Shown here piece after piece: positions 1-8,343 of a stretch of DNA of 21,521 bases. The notes under the pieces were generated by a model that did not search any database, was not told where the DNA came from, and saw only the letters and a list, made by a program, of their open reading frames with translations. The number at the start of each line of letters is the position of its first letter. The first letter of the stretch is position 1. Position numbers and translations under genes: made by a program. The stretch is from the IMG/VR virus record IMGVR_UViG_3300037245_004359, positions 1-21,521 of that record, one strand, 5' to 3'. Origin of the DNA: a virus.

Positions 1-2844
1 GGAATGTACTGGGTCGAGGTCGCGCCGAACCAGCACAACGATACACAGCAGAGCGACATCGTGAACCTCATTTCGTATTCCGAAGATATGACACAAGCTG
101 CATGGGCTGACATCGGCGCGCCAGTAGTTACACCGACAACGCTCGAAGATGATTCTGCCGCCGCCTTTGAGGCCGTATCCCAAGACGTAGCCATTGCGAA
201 TGATGCTGAAACATACAGCGCGAGCGCCTTCTTTCTCAAAGATTCTGACACGACGCGATTCCCTGAAATTCAACTATACCTCAAGGGTGGAACTCAGCAA
301 GACATCTTTGTGCAGCTAAACACACAGACGGGCGCAATCAATACCCGCGATTCTACTGGCGTCGCCTCAGCGGCAGTCACAGACGAAGGCACACACTGGC
401 GGCTGGACGTGCGTGTCACCAATAACTCATCCGGTAATACAACCGCCGAAATGAGAACATACCCCGCCGTAACAACTACGTGGGGCGTCGCCGAGGCTTC
501 TGCAACAGGCTCCGTGACGGTAACGAAGTTTCAGCTTGAGATTGGCAGTGCCGCGAGCGCATACTCGGGGCCAACCGGCGCGAACGCACCTCAAACCATC
601 ACGCTCACCACCGGAGGCCTCACCCTCCTCGCATGGACCGGTGGCTACATTCTCAATGTCACCCGCTCCCAACTCCGCGCGACGGTCTCGCATACTGCCG
701 ACAAATTCACTCTTGAGGGCGACGTCACGACGTGGCAGGCGGGGGATACGCTAGAGGTCTACGACGCGTGGTCTACGATTCAGGCGGCGGCGGATCAACT
801 CTTCACGGATCAAGGGTCGGCGACATTCACGGCGCTTCAGTATGTTCGCATCTTCGCTGGGACATATGCGGAAGCCGTGGTGTTCAACACTAATTTGAAG
901 CCGAGCCTCTTGAATGCTTACGCCTTAATTATCGAGGGCGACCCCACGGCCCCAAGATCCGACATAATTATTCAGCCGCCCGGCGGCAGTGGCAACGGCC
1001 TGATGGCACAAGTGGAGTTGCTCGTGGTTCGACACCTGACAGGCGACGGTATAAACATTACGGGGACATTCAATTCGATGGTGTCCTTCGCCAACGTGAT
1101 AGATGGGCTAGTCTCAGATTGCAGTATCACTGCGAGTGGGGGTAGTTGTATCGTCGCAAGTGCCACGATAACTGTTGCCGACTGCGAACTCACGCAGTTT
1201 GGTAACCGATTCTGTATTGCTGCTAGCAGCCTCCTCATTACGGTGCGAAATACGATACTCGTCAATTCAGCCCTGTCGGGTGTACGGTACGGTATTGAGG
1301 CAGGTTTCGATTCGCGCTTTGAGGGCTGCACGTTTCGGAATTGCGCCATAGGCATATTGCTGCACAACAATGTAAACTCGCGAGGTGATCTTCGTGTTTT
1401 GAATTGTAGCTTTTATGCTTGTACCATCGGCGTCTACATGCTCAAGAATATGGGCGCTGGCACGGCGCAACTGACGAACAACATTTTCAAAGACTGCACG
1501 ACAGTGATTCGCGTGCGGAACTGGCCCGACGAAGCAACGGAAGGCCACTCGGCGCAGCGGTGGGTCTTGCGCAATAATGCTATTCACGGCGAGACCGATT
1601 TTGCTTCGGATGTCCTGACCGCATCAACGAAGACCTATTCCGAGTTCGCGGTTCTCGATGGCGTAGACGCATCCGGCGACATCTTCACCGACCCCCTCCT
1701 CACCGACCCAGCCGCAGGCGACTTCAGCCTAGCCGCCGGCAGCCCCTGCATCTGGACCGGGCACGGCTCGGGCGTCATCACCGGGATCAACGGCGTTGCG
1801 TTCGACAAGTACCACCCAGACATCGGCGCATGGTCGTCGGGCGTGGTCCCGGCTCCGAGTTGGCCCGGCGGGTCAAACATCGTAGCAACGGATCGTATGA
1901 AGAATGGCGAAGTGGGCCTAACGTGCGACGAGCCCCTTGCAACGACGCTGACAAATCTCAGCAAGGGCTACATTTGGAAGTCCAAGATTGGCGCGGGCGC
2001 GTACACGGAGCATGGGCGCTCAACTACTAACAGCTTCAACGTGGGAATGCTAACTAACGACGTAGAGCGCATATTCCACGTCACCGCATACACGCGCGTC
2101 ACCGCGGAGCCCGCAACAGCCGCAAGCGATACGTCTACCGCGACGGCTACAAGTGGAACCACGCCCGCAGTAACGCCAACGCTCGCAGTAGTAAACGACG
2201 GCACAGGCAATTCGTTTACGGTAACGTTCGTCGCCGACGACGAAACGGATATCATGCACCTGTCGTACAAGCGCGCGGAACTTGCAGACTGGACCGACGC
2301 GGAACGCACAGGCAGCGGCGACAAGCAGATAACGGGCTTAAAGCCCGGAATTCACGATGTTCTCGGATATGCAGAGGACGATAATGGCTTCTTCAGCGCA
2401 CCTACCTCGCTAACGCGGCTTCTCGTTATAGCAGACTCCGGCGAGTTCGAAGCGCTGACGTCATACATACGCGCGCGCTTTAAGACTTTCATCGCGGATG
2501 CGGAGTCGCTGGCTACGCAGTATGATAACGACGGCGGCTTCGTCAAGCCGAACGACGGACTGTGGTGCCGCTGGACTGTGCTTCCCGGCGAAAGTCGCCA
2601 AGCATCAACTGGCGCTTCCAAACGCTACCGCACCCCGGGCGTTGCTATCGCAAGCGTCTTCGTTCCTATGTCCGAAGGCGAAAGCGCGCTTTGGCCCATA
2701 GTCGACGCAATCAACCTTGCTTTCCGCGGTATTACAGCGGACGGCGTTCGTTATCTTATACCGAAAGTCTCCAAGGTGGGGCGAACGGGAACGTCATTCC
2801 AGGCCAATGTGACCTGCCCGTTCGAGTCCGACGTGATAAGCTAG
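1..2844 (+). CDS. Beta-helix tail protein with C-terminal tail-terminator-like domain (5' partial)
   Basis: The frame is open at the left edge. The first in-frame ATG is at 4 and no ribosome site is visible, so the N-terminus may lie outside the window. Numbered from that ATG (946 residues): residues about 20-195 form a jelly-roll/CBM-like module opening with NLISYSEDM, common in phage receptor-binding proteins. Residues about 255-600 are a right-handed parallel beta-helix with repeated short Asn/Cys/Gly-rich turns, ending in PDIGAWSSG (605-613), the usual end of such helices. Residues about 620-810 look like two Fn3-like domains. Residues about 814-946 (WCRWTVLPGESRQAS, RYRTPGVAIASVFVP, TCPF) resemble DUF4128-type tail terminators, which cap the tail tube at the neck. 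The next gene is the major tail protein, where a terminator gene normally sits. A beta-helix joined to a neck protein is unusual. Domain calls are from remembered family patterns, not a search. Confidence 0.8.
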   Translation, partial: GMYWVEVAPNQHNDTQQSDIVNLISYSEDMTQAAWADIGAPVVTPTTLEDDSAAAFEAVSQDVAIANDAETYSASAFFLKDSDTTRFPEIQLYLKGGTQQDIFVQLNTQTGAINTRDSTGVASAAVTDEGTHWRLDVRVTNNSSGNTTAEMRTYPAVTTTWGVAEASATGSVTVTKFQLEIGSAASAYSGPTGANAPQTITLTTGGLTLLAWTGGYILNVTRSQLRATVSHTADKFTLEGDVTTWQAGDTLEVYDAWSTIQAAADQLFTDQGSATFTALQYVRIFAGTYAEAVVFNTNLKPSLLNAYALIIEGDPTAPRSDIIIQPPGGSGNGLMAQVELLVVRHLTGDGINITGTFNSMVSFANVIDGLVSDCSITASGGSCIVASATITVADCELTQFGNRFCIAASSLLITVRNTILVNSALSGVRYGIEAGFDSRFEGCTFRNCAIGILLHNNVNSRGDLRVLNCSFYACTIGVYMLKNMGAGTAQLTNNIFKDCTTVIRVRNWPDEATEGHSAQRWVLRNNAIHGETDFASDVLTASTKTYSEFAVLDGVDASGDIFTDPLLTDPAAGDFSLAAGSPCIWTGHGSGVITGINGVAFDKYHPDIGAWSSGVVPAPSWPGGSNIVATDRMKNGEVGLTCDEPLATTLTNLSKGYIWKSKIGAGAYTEHGRSTTNSFNVGMLTNDVERIFHVTAYTRVTAEPATAASDTSTATATSGTTPAVTPTLAVVNDGTGNSFTVTFVADDETDIMHLSYKRAELADWTDAERTGSGDKQITGLKPGIHDVLGYAEDDNGFFSAPTSLTRLLVIADSGEFEALTSYIRARFKTFIADAESLATQYDNDGGFVKPNDGLWCRWTVLPGESRQASTGASKRYRTPGVAIASVFVPMSEGESALWPIVDAINLAFRGITADGVRYLIPKVSKVGRTGTSFQANVTCPFESDVIS

Positions 2845-2869
2845 AGCCCCACGGGGCGAGGAGGACGAA

Positions 2870-4273
2870 ATGTCTGATGCCGACAGAGTATCCATGCGCT
2901 TTGTGGAAGAGGATACGTGGGGCACTACGCCCGCTGGCGAAACACTCGCCGACATCACGATTGACGCTATCGCGGTGGACCAGTCATTCAACGACTCGGA
3001 CACTGCATTCGTGACGAACGGCTTCGTCGCGGGCCAGCGCATTCTGGTCTCCGGCTTCACGCTCGACGCCAACAACGGCTTCTTCACCATCGTCTCCGTT
3101 GTAGCTGCGAAGATGATCGTTGCAAAGGGCGCGTTGGCTATCGTCGACGAAGCGGAAGGCGATAGCGTTTCCATCGTCACCGCTATGACCGAGATGCGCT
3201 ACACTGCGGACAGCTTCAAGCAGGAAAACACTAGCGTCGAAAGCGCTGAGATTCGCGGCGACCGGCAGATTGCAGACGTCAAGCGTTCCAGCGTCGAAGC
3301 GAGCGGCGACCTCAGCTTTGAGCTTTCGTACGCGGCTCACGACGACTTCTTCGAAGCAGCGTTGCAGTCGCCCGACTGGTCGGACGTCGCCACGGACACG
3401 CAGATTACTTTCAGCGCTGCTATCAGCGACAACTCGTTCAACGACTCGGGCAGCGGGTTTGTCTCCGCGGGCTTCCTGCAGTACCAGTGGATAAAGGTCT
3501 CGGGCTTTACGCTCGCAGCCAACAACGGGTACTTCAAGATCGCGTCTGTAGTCGCGGGCAAGATTATCGTAACGGGCGGAACGCTTGCAGACGAGGTCGC
3601 TGGCGACACGGTTACCATCGAAATGGGAGCGCAGATTTACAATGCCACCACGCAGCGCTCGTTCTCCGTGGAGAAGGAATTCACGGACTTGCCGAACGAA
3701 TTCCTCATTTACGTGGGCATGACGCTCAGCACCATGAACTTGGCCGTAGACGCGTCCAGCATTGTCACGGGCGACTTCGGCTTCATGGGCAAGACAGAAG
3801 CGAGCGCCACCGCTTCTGCCGCAGGAGCTGGCGGCAGTGAGGACGCCGCAGAGAACGACATCATGGGCGCTGTTGACGAGGTAGAGTCATTCCTCGAAGC
3901 GCAGTCCGCGCTGTCCATCGTGTCGGCGACCATTTCGCTGGATAACAACCTCCGCTCTCGCATGGAGGTCGGCGAAGTTGGCCCCGTTAGCTTCGGCGCG
4001 GGCAAGTCCTCGGTCTCCGGCGACGTGGAGATCTACTTTGAGTCGAAGGCTATCATGGACAAATTCCGCGACCAGACAGAAACGTCCCTCGCGCTTACGT
4101 TCGAGGACGAGGACGGGAACGGATATGTTATTGACATGCCCCGCGTCAAGTACTCCGCTGCCGAGCAGGCAGTGTCTGGTGAGAATACAGACGTCGTAGC
4201 CAAGCTCGGCTTCGTCGCGTATCGCGAGGAGGACGAGGACATTACAATTCGCATCGCCCGGTTCGCTGCCTAA
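2870..4273 (+). CDS. Major tail (tube) protein with a duplicated inserted domain
   Basis: 467 residues, starting at an ATG behind a strong GAGGAGGA ribosome site (2859-2866). The N-terminus (RVSMRFVEEDTWGTTP) and later segments such as TEMRYTADSFKQENTSVES, GDLSFELSY and RSFSVEKEF match the phage tail tube protein family, whose stacked rings build the tail tube. The position between the terminator-like domain and the tail chaperone agrees. The protein is longer than many relatives because a segment of about 60 residues occurs twice: about 40-102 and 190-250, both FNDS..xF followed by VSGFTL.ANNG.F.I.SVV..K.IV. Both copies are small beta-rich units that would probably project from the tube surface. 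The C-terminal half (about 310-467) continues the tube fold. A 10-bp hairpin follows the gene. Confidence 0.88.
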   Translation: MSDADRVSMRFVEEDTWGTTPAGETLADITIDAIAVDQSFNDSDTAFVTNGFVAGQRILVSGFTLDANNGFFTIVSVVAAKMIVAKGALAIVDEAEGDSVSIVTAMTEMRYTADSFKQENTSVESAEIRGDRQIADVKRSSVEASGDLSFELSYAAHDDFFEAALQSPDWSDVATDTQITFSAAISDNSFNDSGSGFVSAGFLQYQWIKVSGFTLAANNGYFKIASVVAGKIIVTGGTLADEVAGDTVTIEMGAQIYNATTQRSFSVEKEFTDLPNEFLIYVGMTLSTMNLAVDASSIVTGDFGFMGKTEASATASAAGAGGSEDAAENDIMGAVDEVESFLEAQSALSIVSATISLDNNLRSRMEVGEVGPVSFGAGKSSVSGDVEIYFESKAIMDKFRDQTETSLALTFEDEDGNGYVIDMPRVKYSAAEQAVSGENTDVVAKLGFVAYREEDEDITIRIARFAA

Positions 4274-4298
4274 CCCGCAGCGCGTATGGCGCACCGTC

Positions 4299-4323
4299 GC
4301 TCCGTAGCATTCGGCTGCGGAGC
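4299..4323 (+). other. RNA hairpin after the major tail protein gene
   Basis: A 10-bp stem (4299-4308 with 4314-4323, one G-U pair) closes a 5-nt loop (ATTCG) in the 70-bp gap between the major tail protein and the chaperone. No T-run follows, so it is not a classical intrinsic terminator. It could stabilise the 3' end of the tail protein mRNA or reduce read-through, which would suit an abundant protein followed by a low-dose chaperone. That role is inferred. Confidence 0.5.
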
Positions 4324-4343
4324 AGAAACGCAAGGAGTGTAGC

Positions 4344-4742
4344 ATGCCTTCGCTTGTGAGTCTCAAGACGGATCTAGTAGCTGAGGTCAAGGGCGTTTGG
4401 ATTCCTGTATTCGGCGGACTTCGGTTGCTCATCGGGCGCATGGGTTCCGTTACCTACAAGCGCGAGGCGCGCCGCCTTAGCCAGCCGCATCTCCGCAGGC
4501 TGCGCAACGGCGATACGGAGCTTATGGAGGACATCAACCGACAGGTGATGGCCGCCACCGTATTGCTGGGCTGGGAAAACCTGCAGGACGAAGAGACTGG
4601 CGAGAACGTGCCCTTCAGCAAGAAGGCAGCGCTCGAGCTTCTCACGAAGTATCCGGAGTTCCTCGAGATGGTGCAGGAGTACGCGAGCAGCTTTAACACC
4701 TTCGCCGTAAAGGAGAAGCAGGACGCCGAGGAAAACTCCTAG
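4344..4742 (+). CDS. Tail assembly chaperone, short (gpG-like) form
   Basis: 132 residues, ATG preceded by AAGGAG (4332-4337) at 6-nt spacing. Size, position between the major tail protein and the tape measure, and the link to a second frame downstream match the lambda gpG class of tail assembly chaperones. These bind the tape measure and tail tube subunits during tail assembly and are absent from the virion. The body is charged and mainly helical, with ENVPFSKKAALELLTKYPEFL near residues 92-112 followed by an acidic/lysine tail. The following frame is -1 relative to this one and is open across the stop codon, the arrangement used for gpG/gpGT frameshifting. The sequence is too divergent to name a Pfam family with confidence; the call rests mostly on context. 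Confidence 0.8.
   Translation: MPSLVSLKTDLVAEVKGVWIPVFGGLRLLIGRMGSVTYKREARRLSQPHLRRLRNGDTELMEDINRQVMAATVLLGWENLQDEETGENVPFSKKAALELLTKYPEFLEMVQEYASSFNTFAVKEKQDAEENS
4697..4742 (+). promoter_or_regulatory. Probable -1 ribosomal frameshift window of the tail chaperone
   Basis: The downstream frame is open from 4697 (after a TAA at 4694) and the upstream frame stops at TAG 4740-4742, so a -1 slip must happen in these 46 bases. No textbook X-XXY-YYZ heptamer is present. The best candidates are G-GAA-AAC at 4730-4736, just before the stop, and GTA-AAG at 4707-4712. In both, the second-codon tRNA can re-pair on AAA. Confidence 0.55.
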
Positions 4743-4789
4743 CGGTCCTGCGCTGGTCGCTCGATTGGGGCGACGACAAGATTTTAGCA

Positions 4790-5059
4790 GTGCTTGAAGC
4801 GCGGGCGCGCAAGGGGCAGTCGGCGCCCGCGCTGGACCGAGAGCCAGTTCTGTTTGACGACTTGCGTTCCGTATGGGAAGTATTCTTACGTATTAGCCCG
4901 CGCCGTGCGCAGGGCTTTAACGGGCCTATGCCTTTGGGGACGCGGGAGATTTATGACACGCTTGCCCTATACGGTTTTGAGGGCGAGGAAATTGTCACTG
5001 CGTTTGAGCTGATAGCTGTGCTCGACGCGGAACTCCTGCGCAAGAACGAATCGAAGTAG
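4790..5059 (+). CDS. Tail assembly chaperone, frameshift extension (T-like part)
   Basis: As a free gene this would start at GTG 4790 (89 residues), but no ribosome site precedes that codon. The same frame is open back to 4697 and reads AVLRWSLDWGDDKILAVLEA between the upstream stop and this point. It is therefore best read as the C-terminal part of a -1 frameshift fusion of roughly 238 residues with the preceding chaperone. The T-like part (DLRSVWEVFLRISPRRAQGF, REIYDTLALYGFEGEEIV) is helical. In the lambda model the extension contacts the major tail protein while the G part binds the tape measure. It ends 2 bases before the tape measure start, consistent with translational coupling. Confidence 0.7.
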   Translation: MLEARARKGQSAPALDREPVLFDDLRSVWEVFLRISPRRAQGFNGPMPLGTREIYDTLALYGFEGEEIVTAFELIAVLDAELLRKNESK

Positions 5060-5061
5060 CC

Positions 5062-7380
5062 ATGCCCGTACTCCCCGTAGCTATTGACGGACGCCTAGCA
5101 GTTGCTGGCGCAGCGCAAGCGCGCGGCGCTATGGCAAGCGTGCAGACTGGCGCAAAGGCTACCACAGGCGCTCTAAAGTTCATGGGCGCGGCGCTCGTCG
5201 GTGCGTTCGCTGTAAGCAAAGTCATCAAGGTTTTCGCGGGCTTCGAGGAGACGATGAAAACGGTGCGCGGCGTTACGGGCGCGACCGCTAATGAGTTTGC
5301 AGTTCTCGAAAAGCAAGCACGCGCGCTGGGCGCAACTACGCGCTTCACTGCGCAGGAAGCGGGCGAGGGTCTGCTATTCCTCGCGCGTGCTGGCTTCACA
5401 GTAGACGAGTCCCTTGCAGCGCTCCCCCACACGCTGGACCTCGCAGTCGCGGGCGTGCTGGACCTCGGCACTGCGGCAGACATTGCGTCAAACGTGCTGA
5501 CACAGTTTAACCTTACCGCGGACGAGACGCAGCGCGTGGTCGACGTGCTTGTGACTACGGCGAACTCCGCAAACACAAGCGTGGGCCAGCTTGCAGAAGG
5601 TATGAAAATGGTCGGCCCCGTGGCGGGCGCGCTTGGCAAAACTGTAGAAGAAACTTCCGCAGCGCTGGGCGTGTTGGGCAATAGCGGCATACAGGCGTCC
5701 ATGGCAGGTACAAACCTCCGCGGAATGCTCGCCAAGCTGCTCGACCTAACGGGCAAGTCCGGGCGCGAGCTTCGCAAGATGGGAATTGAGCTAAAGGACA
5801 TAAACCCAGCCACAAACGATCTTGCGGACATCTTCCAGAAGCTCGGGGACGCGCAGCTTACAGCGGGCCAAGCAACAAAGATATTTGGCCGGCGAAATGC
5901 AGCGGCCGCGCTCATTCTCTCGCGGAATGTGGACGAAGTGCGCAAGCTTACGATAGCGAACGAGAAGGCGCGCAACGTTGCTAAGAAGTTGGCGAAGGAG
6001 ATCGACGACTCGCTCTCTGGATCCATGCGCGCGCTCAAGTCCGCTACTGAGGAAGCTATGATCCAGATGGGCGAGGGCGCGCTGGGCAGCGCGTTCCGTT
6101 CGCTAGTTGATACCGCGACCGAATTTATGCTCGCCATTGGCGGCGTCGAGTCGAAGTACACGGCAATGCGCGCAGCGGCTGCGCGAGCTATCTTCTTTAT
6201 GATGCGTCTGTGGGAAGACCTCAAGTTTAGCGCTACGGTCGTGGCGCTTGAGCTACAGTTCCAGTGGAAGGACTTCTTCGACGGCGTGGTCGCAATGGCA
6301 AGTTGGGTAGGCGCCCGGCTCGACTCCGCATGGCTCGGTATTAAGCATGCGGGCGGGGTGCTAGTCGACACGCTCCGTGGCTACTGGGATGGCTTCTTTA
6401 AGTTCCTCGATGCAGGACTTTTGAAAGTAGTTAAGGGTCTCGCCGCCGTAAGTCTTGCAGGGGATCAGCTCCTAGCGGGGCTTGGGGGAAAGGGCACAAC
6501 GGCCGTAACTGATCGTCTTCAAAGATTCGTAGCAGATGATCAGCAGCAGAAACTCCTGGAAAGACGACGCGCAGCGGCCGGTGGTGGGGGCGTAGGTATT
6601 GTAAACAATGCCGCGGAGCGGCAGCGTGAGCGCGCAGCGTTTGACGCTGCGCAGCTTCGAGCGGATGCTAGCTATATCGCACAAAGCGGGGCGCTGCAGG
6701 ACACTGCAAATGCCGCGCAGCTCACTGCGGCTAGAGAGCGCGCTCGCGCACGCCAGCAGCTTCTAATCGAAGAGCAGGGCCTTTTGCGGGATATGTACGT
6801 TGCCGCGATAGAAGCAGAGAATGGAACTGCGGATGCGAGTGAACGCGCAGCGCTAGGCGTTAAGAAAATAGGCCTTGCGGCTGACGATGCTAACGCCAAG
6901 CTCAGCGCGCTCGAAGAGGCTTCGCAAAGCATTGCACAAACCGTTGGCGATTCCGTCGGAAAACTCTTCAGCGACCTCATCTTCGAGGCTAATTCGTGGA
7001 AGGACGCGCTCGAGAACCTCTTGCGTGGCGTGACGGAAGCAATCGTTCAGCAACTTATTGTAACTCGCATCGCAAGCGGGATCGCCGGCGCTATTGGCGG
7101 AGCGCCTGCAGTTGGCGGGGCGCCAAGCGTTGGGCCTACCGCCCTATCTATTCCTGCGGCGTCCCCGGGCGGGCTTCGCGGACTGCTGGGCCCCGCAGGT
7201 AGTGCGCCCGCTTCCGGCGGGAAGACGGGTGGTGGACGCGAAGCTGCAACGCGTGGCAGCAATATAAGCCAAACGATGGTTTTCAACATGCCTAGCGTGC
7301 GCAATCCCGACGACTTCCGACGGTCGCGTTCGCAAATGTTGTCTTTGGGCCAACGCATGGCGGCAAGCGAAGGGCGGTAG
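5062..7380 (+). CDS. Tape measure protein (TP901 family)
   Basis: 772 residues. The ATG lies 2 bases after the chaperone stop with only a weak ribosome site, suggesting translational coupling. Residues about 65-290 match the TP901/PhageMin_Tail core: ARALGATTRFTAQEAGEGL, then AADIASNVLTQF and VVDVLVTTANSANTSVGQLA, then GNSGIQASMAGTNLRGML. A hydrophobic stretch near residues 37-55 (FMGAALVGAFAVSKVIKVF) and another around 660-685 are typical of tape measures, which pass into the host envelope during DNA delivery. The middle (about 490-620) is Ala/Arg/Glu-rich and helical. The C-terminus (DDFRRSRSQMLSLGQRM) resembles lambda-like tape measure ends. Length sets tail length: at the usual ~0.15 nm per residue this implies a tail near 115 nm, an estimate only. 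Confidence 0.93.
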   Translation: MPVLPVAIDGRLAVAGAAQARGAMASVQTGAKATTGALKFMGAALVGAFAVSKVIKVFAGFEETMKTVRGVTGATANEFAVLEKQARALGATTRFTAQEAGEGLLFLARAGFTVDESLAALPHTLDLAVAGVLDLGTAADIASNVLTQFNLTADETQRVVDVLVTTANSANTSVGQLAEGMKMVGPVAGALGKTVEETSAALGVLGNSGIQASMAGTNLRGMLAKLLDLTGKSGRELRKMGIELKDINPATNDLADIFQKLGDAQLTAGQATKIFGRRNAAAALILSRNVDEVRKLTIANEKARNVAKKLAKEIDDSLSGSMRALKSATEEAMIQMGEGALGSAFRSLVDTATEFMLAIGGVESKYTAMRAAAARAIFFMMRLWEDLKFSATVVALELQFQWKDFFDGVVAMASWVGARLDSAWLGIKHAGGVLVDTLRGYWDGFFKFLDAGLLKVVKGLAAVSLAGDQLLAGLGGKGTTAVTDRLQRFVADDQQQKLLERRRAAAGGGGVGIVNNAAERQRERAAFDAAQLRADASYIAQSGALQDTANAAQLTAARERARARQQLLIEEQGLLRDMYVAAIEAENGTADASERAALGVKKIGLAADDANAKLSALEEASQSIAQTVGDSVGKLFSDLIFEANSWKDALENLLRGVTEAIVQQLIVTRIASGIAGAIGGAPAVGGAPSVGPTALSIPAASPGGLRGLLGPAGSAPASGGKTGGGREAATRGSNISQTMVFNMPSVRNPDDFRRSRSQMLSLGQRMAASEGR

Positions 7381-7381
7381 C

Positions 7382-8335
7382 ATGTCATTCCACGAGATAC
7401 AGTTTCCCACCGATATAAGCTACGGCTCCGCCGGTGGGCCGGGGTTCTTGACGCATATCATCGAGCTTGACTCAGGCTCCGAGGAGCGCGTTTCCCGCTG
7501 GAATACGCCGCGCCGTCGTTATGACGTAGCGTATGGCATCAAGTCCAACGAGCAGATGGCAATACTCTTGAACTTCTACCTCGGTAGGCTTGGCGCAGCG
7601 GCGGGCTTCCGGTACAAGGACTTCAGCGACTTCACCACTGCGGAGGACCACGTAAGCGCGCCCGCGGATACGGATACAGAGCTGGGCATTGGCGACGACG
7701 CACAGGTCGACTTCCAGTTGCTAAAGAAGTACACGTCGGGCCCGACAACGTTGAACCGCAATATCACAAAGCCTGTAGCGGACACTGTGGTAGTTTCGAT
7801 CGACGACGTAGCGCAGCCGACAGGCTGGACCGTGGACATAACTACTGGCATAATTACACTCGCAGTGGCGCCCGCTGCGGCAGAGAGCGTCAAAGCGGGC
7901 TGCGAGTTTGACGTGCCTGTGCGTTTTGGCGTGGAAGCGGACCAAGCTCTCCAGCTGGTACGCAACGCGTATCAAATCAACAGCTTGCCTAGCATCCCGC
8001 TAGTAGAGATTCGCGACGAGCTCGTAAATACCGAGGACTTCTTCTACGGCGGCGGGCAGGCTTTCGCTTTGACGGCGGACCGCGCAATAACCCTCGGCGA
8101 CGGACGCGCGCTCAGCATCACGCCGGACGCGAGCGGGCACAAGATTACGCTGCCAAACCTCGCAAGCCTCACAGGCGGCGGGCCCTACTTTTACATGGAA
8201 AACACCTCGGGCGCATTCACGTTTGAGGTGCGGGATACCGACGACACGCTAGTTACTACGGTGGCTGTAAGTTCGACCGCGACTTTGCTGATATCCGACG
8301 ACGGCGCGGGCAACCTTACTTGGCTCGCGATCTAG
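7382..8335 (+). CDS. Distal tail protein, DUF2460 / GTA Orfg12-like, with extra C-terminal module
   Basis: 317 residues. Residues 1-210 follow DUF2460 closely: FHEIQFPTDISYGSAGGPGF at the start, WNTPRRRYDVAYGI, LLNFYLGRLGAAAGFRYKDF, a central GDDAQVDFQLLKKY...ITKPVADTV block and the FDVPVRFGVEAD end. In the Rhodobacter gene transfer agent the homologue is the distal tail (Dit) ring joining tail tube to hub. DUF2460 proteins normally end near residue 210; here about 90 residues (227-317) are added. The addition (LSITPDASGHKITLPNL, GGPYFYMENTSGAFTFEVRD, DGAGNLTWLAI) is beta-rich and matches the small protein encoded next. It could be an adhesion or decoration module on the tail tip, but no ligand can be named. 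The start follows the tape measure stop by one base. Confidence 0.88.
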   Translation: MSFHEIQFPTDISYGSAGGPGFLTHIIELDSGSEERVSRWNTPRRRYDVAYGIKSNEQMAILLNFYLGRLGAAAGFRYKDFSDFTTAEDHVSAPADTDTELGIGDDAQVDFQLLKKYTSGPTTLNRNITKPVADTVVVSIDDVAQPTGWTVDITTGIITLAVAPAAAESVKAGCEFDVPVRFGVEADQALQLVRNAYQINSLPSIPLVEIRDELVNTEDFFYGGGQAFALTADRAITLGDGRALSITPDASGHKITLPNLASLTGGGPYFYMENTSGAFTFEVRDTDDTLVTTVAVSSTATLLISDDGAGNLTWLAI

Positions 8336-8343
8336 GAGTTCGC

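Noticed and set aside
4995-6371. 458-residue open frame on the - strand opposite the tape measure
   Set aside because: Ser/Ala/Arg-rich translation typical of the antisense of a GC-rich gene, no ribosome site, fully covered by the strongly supported tape measure gene.
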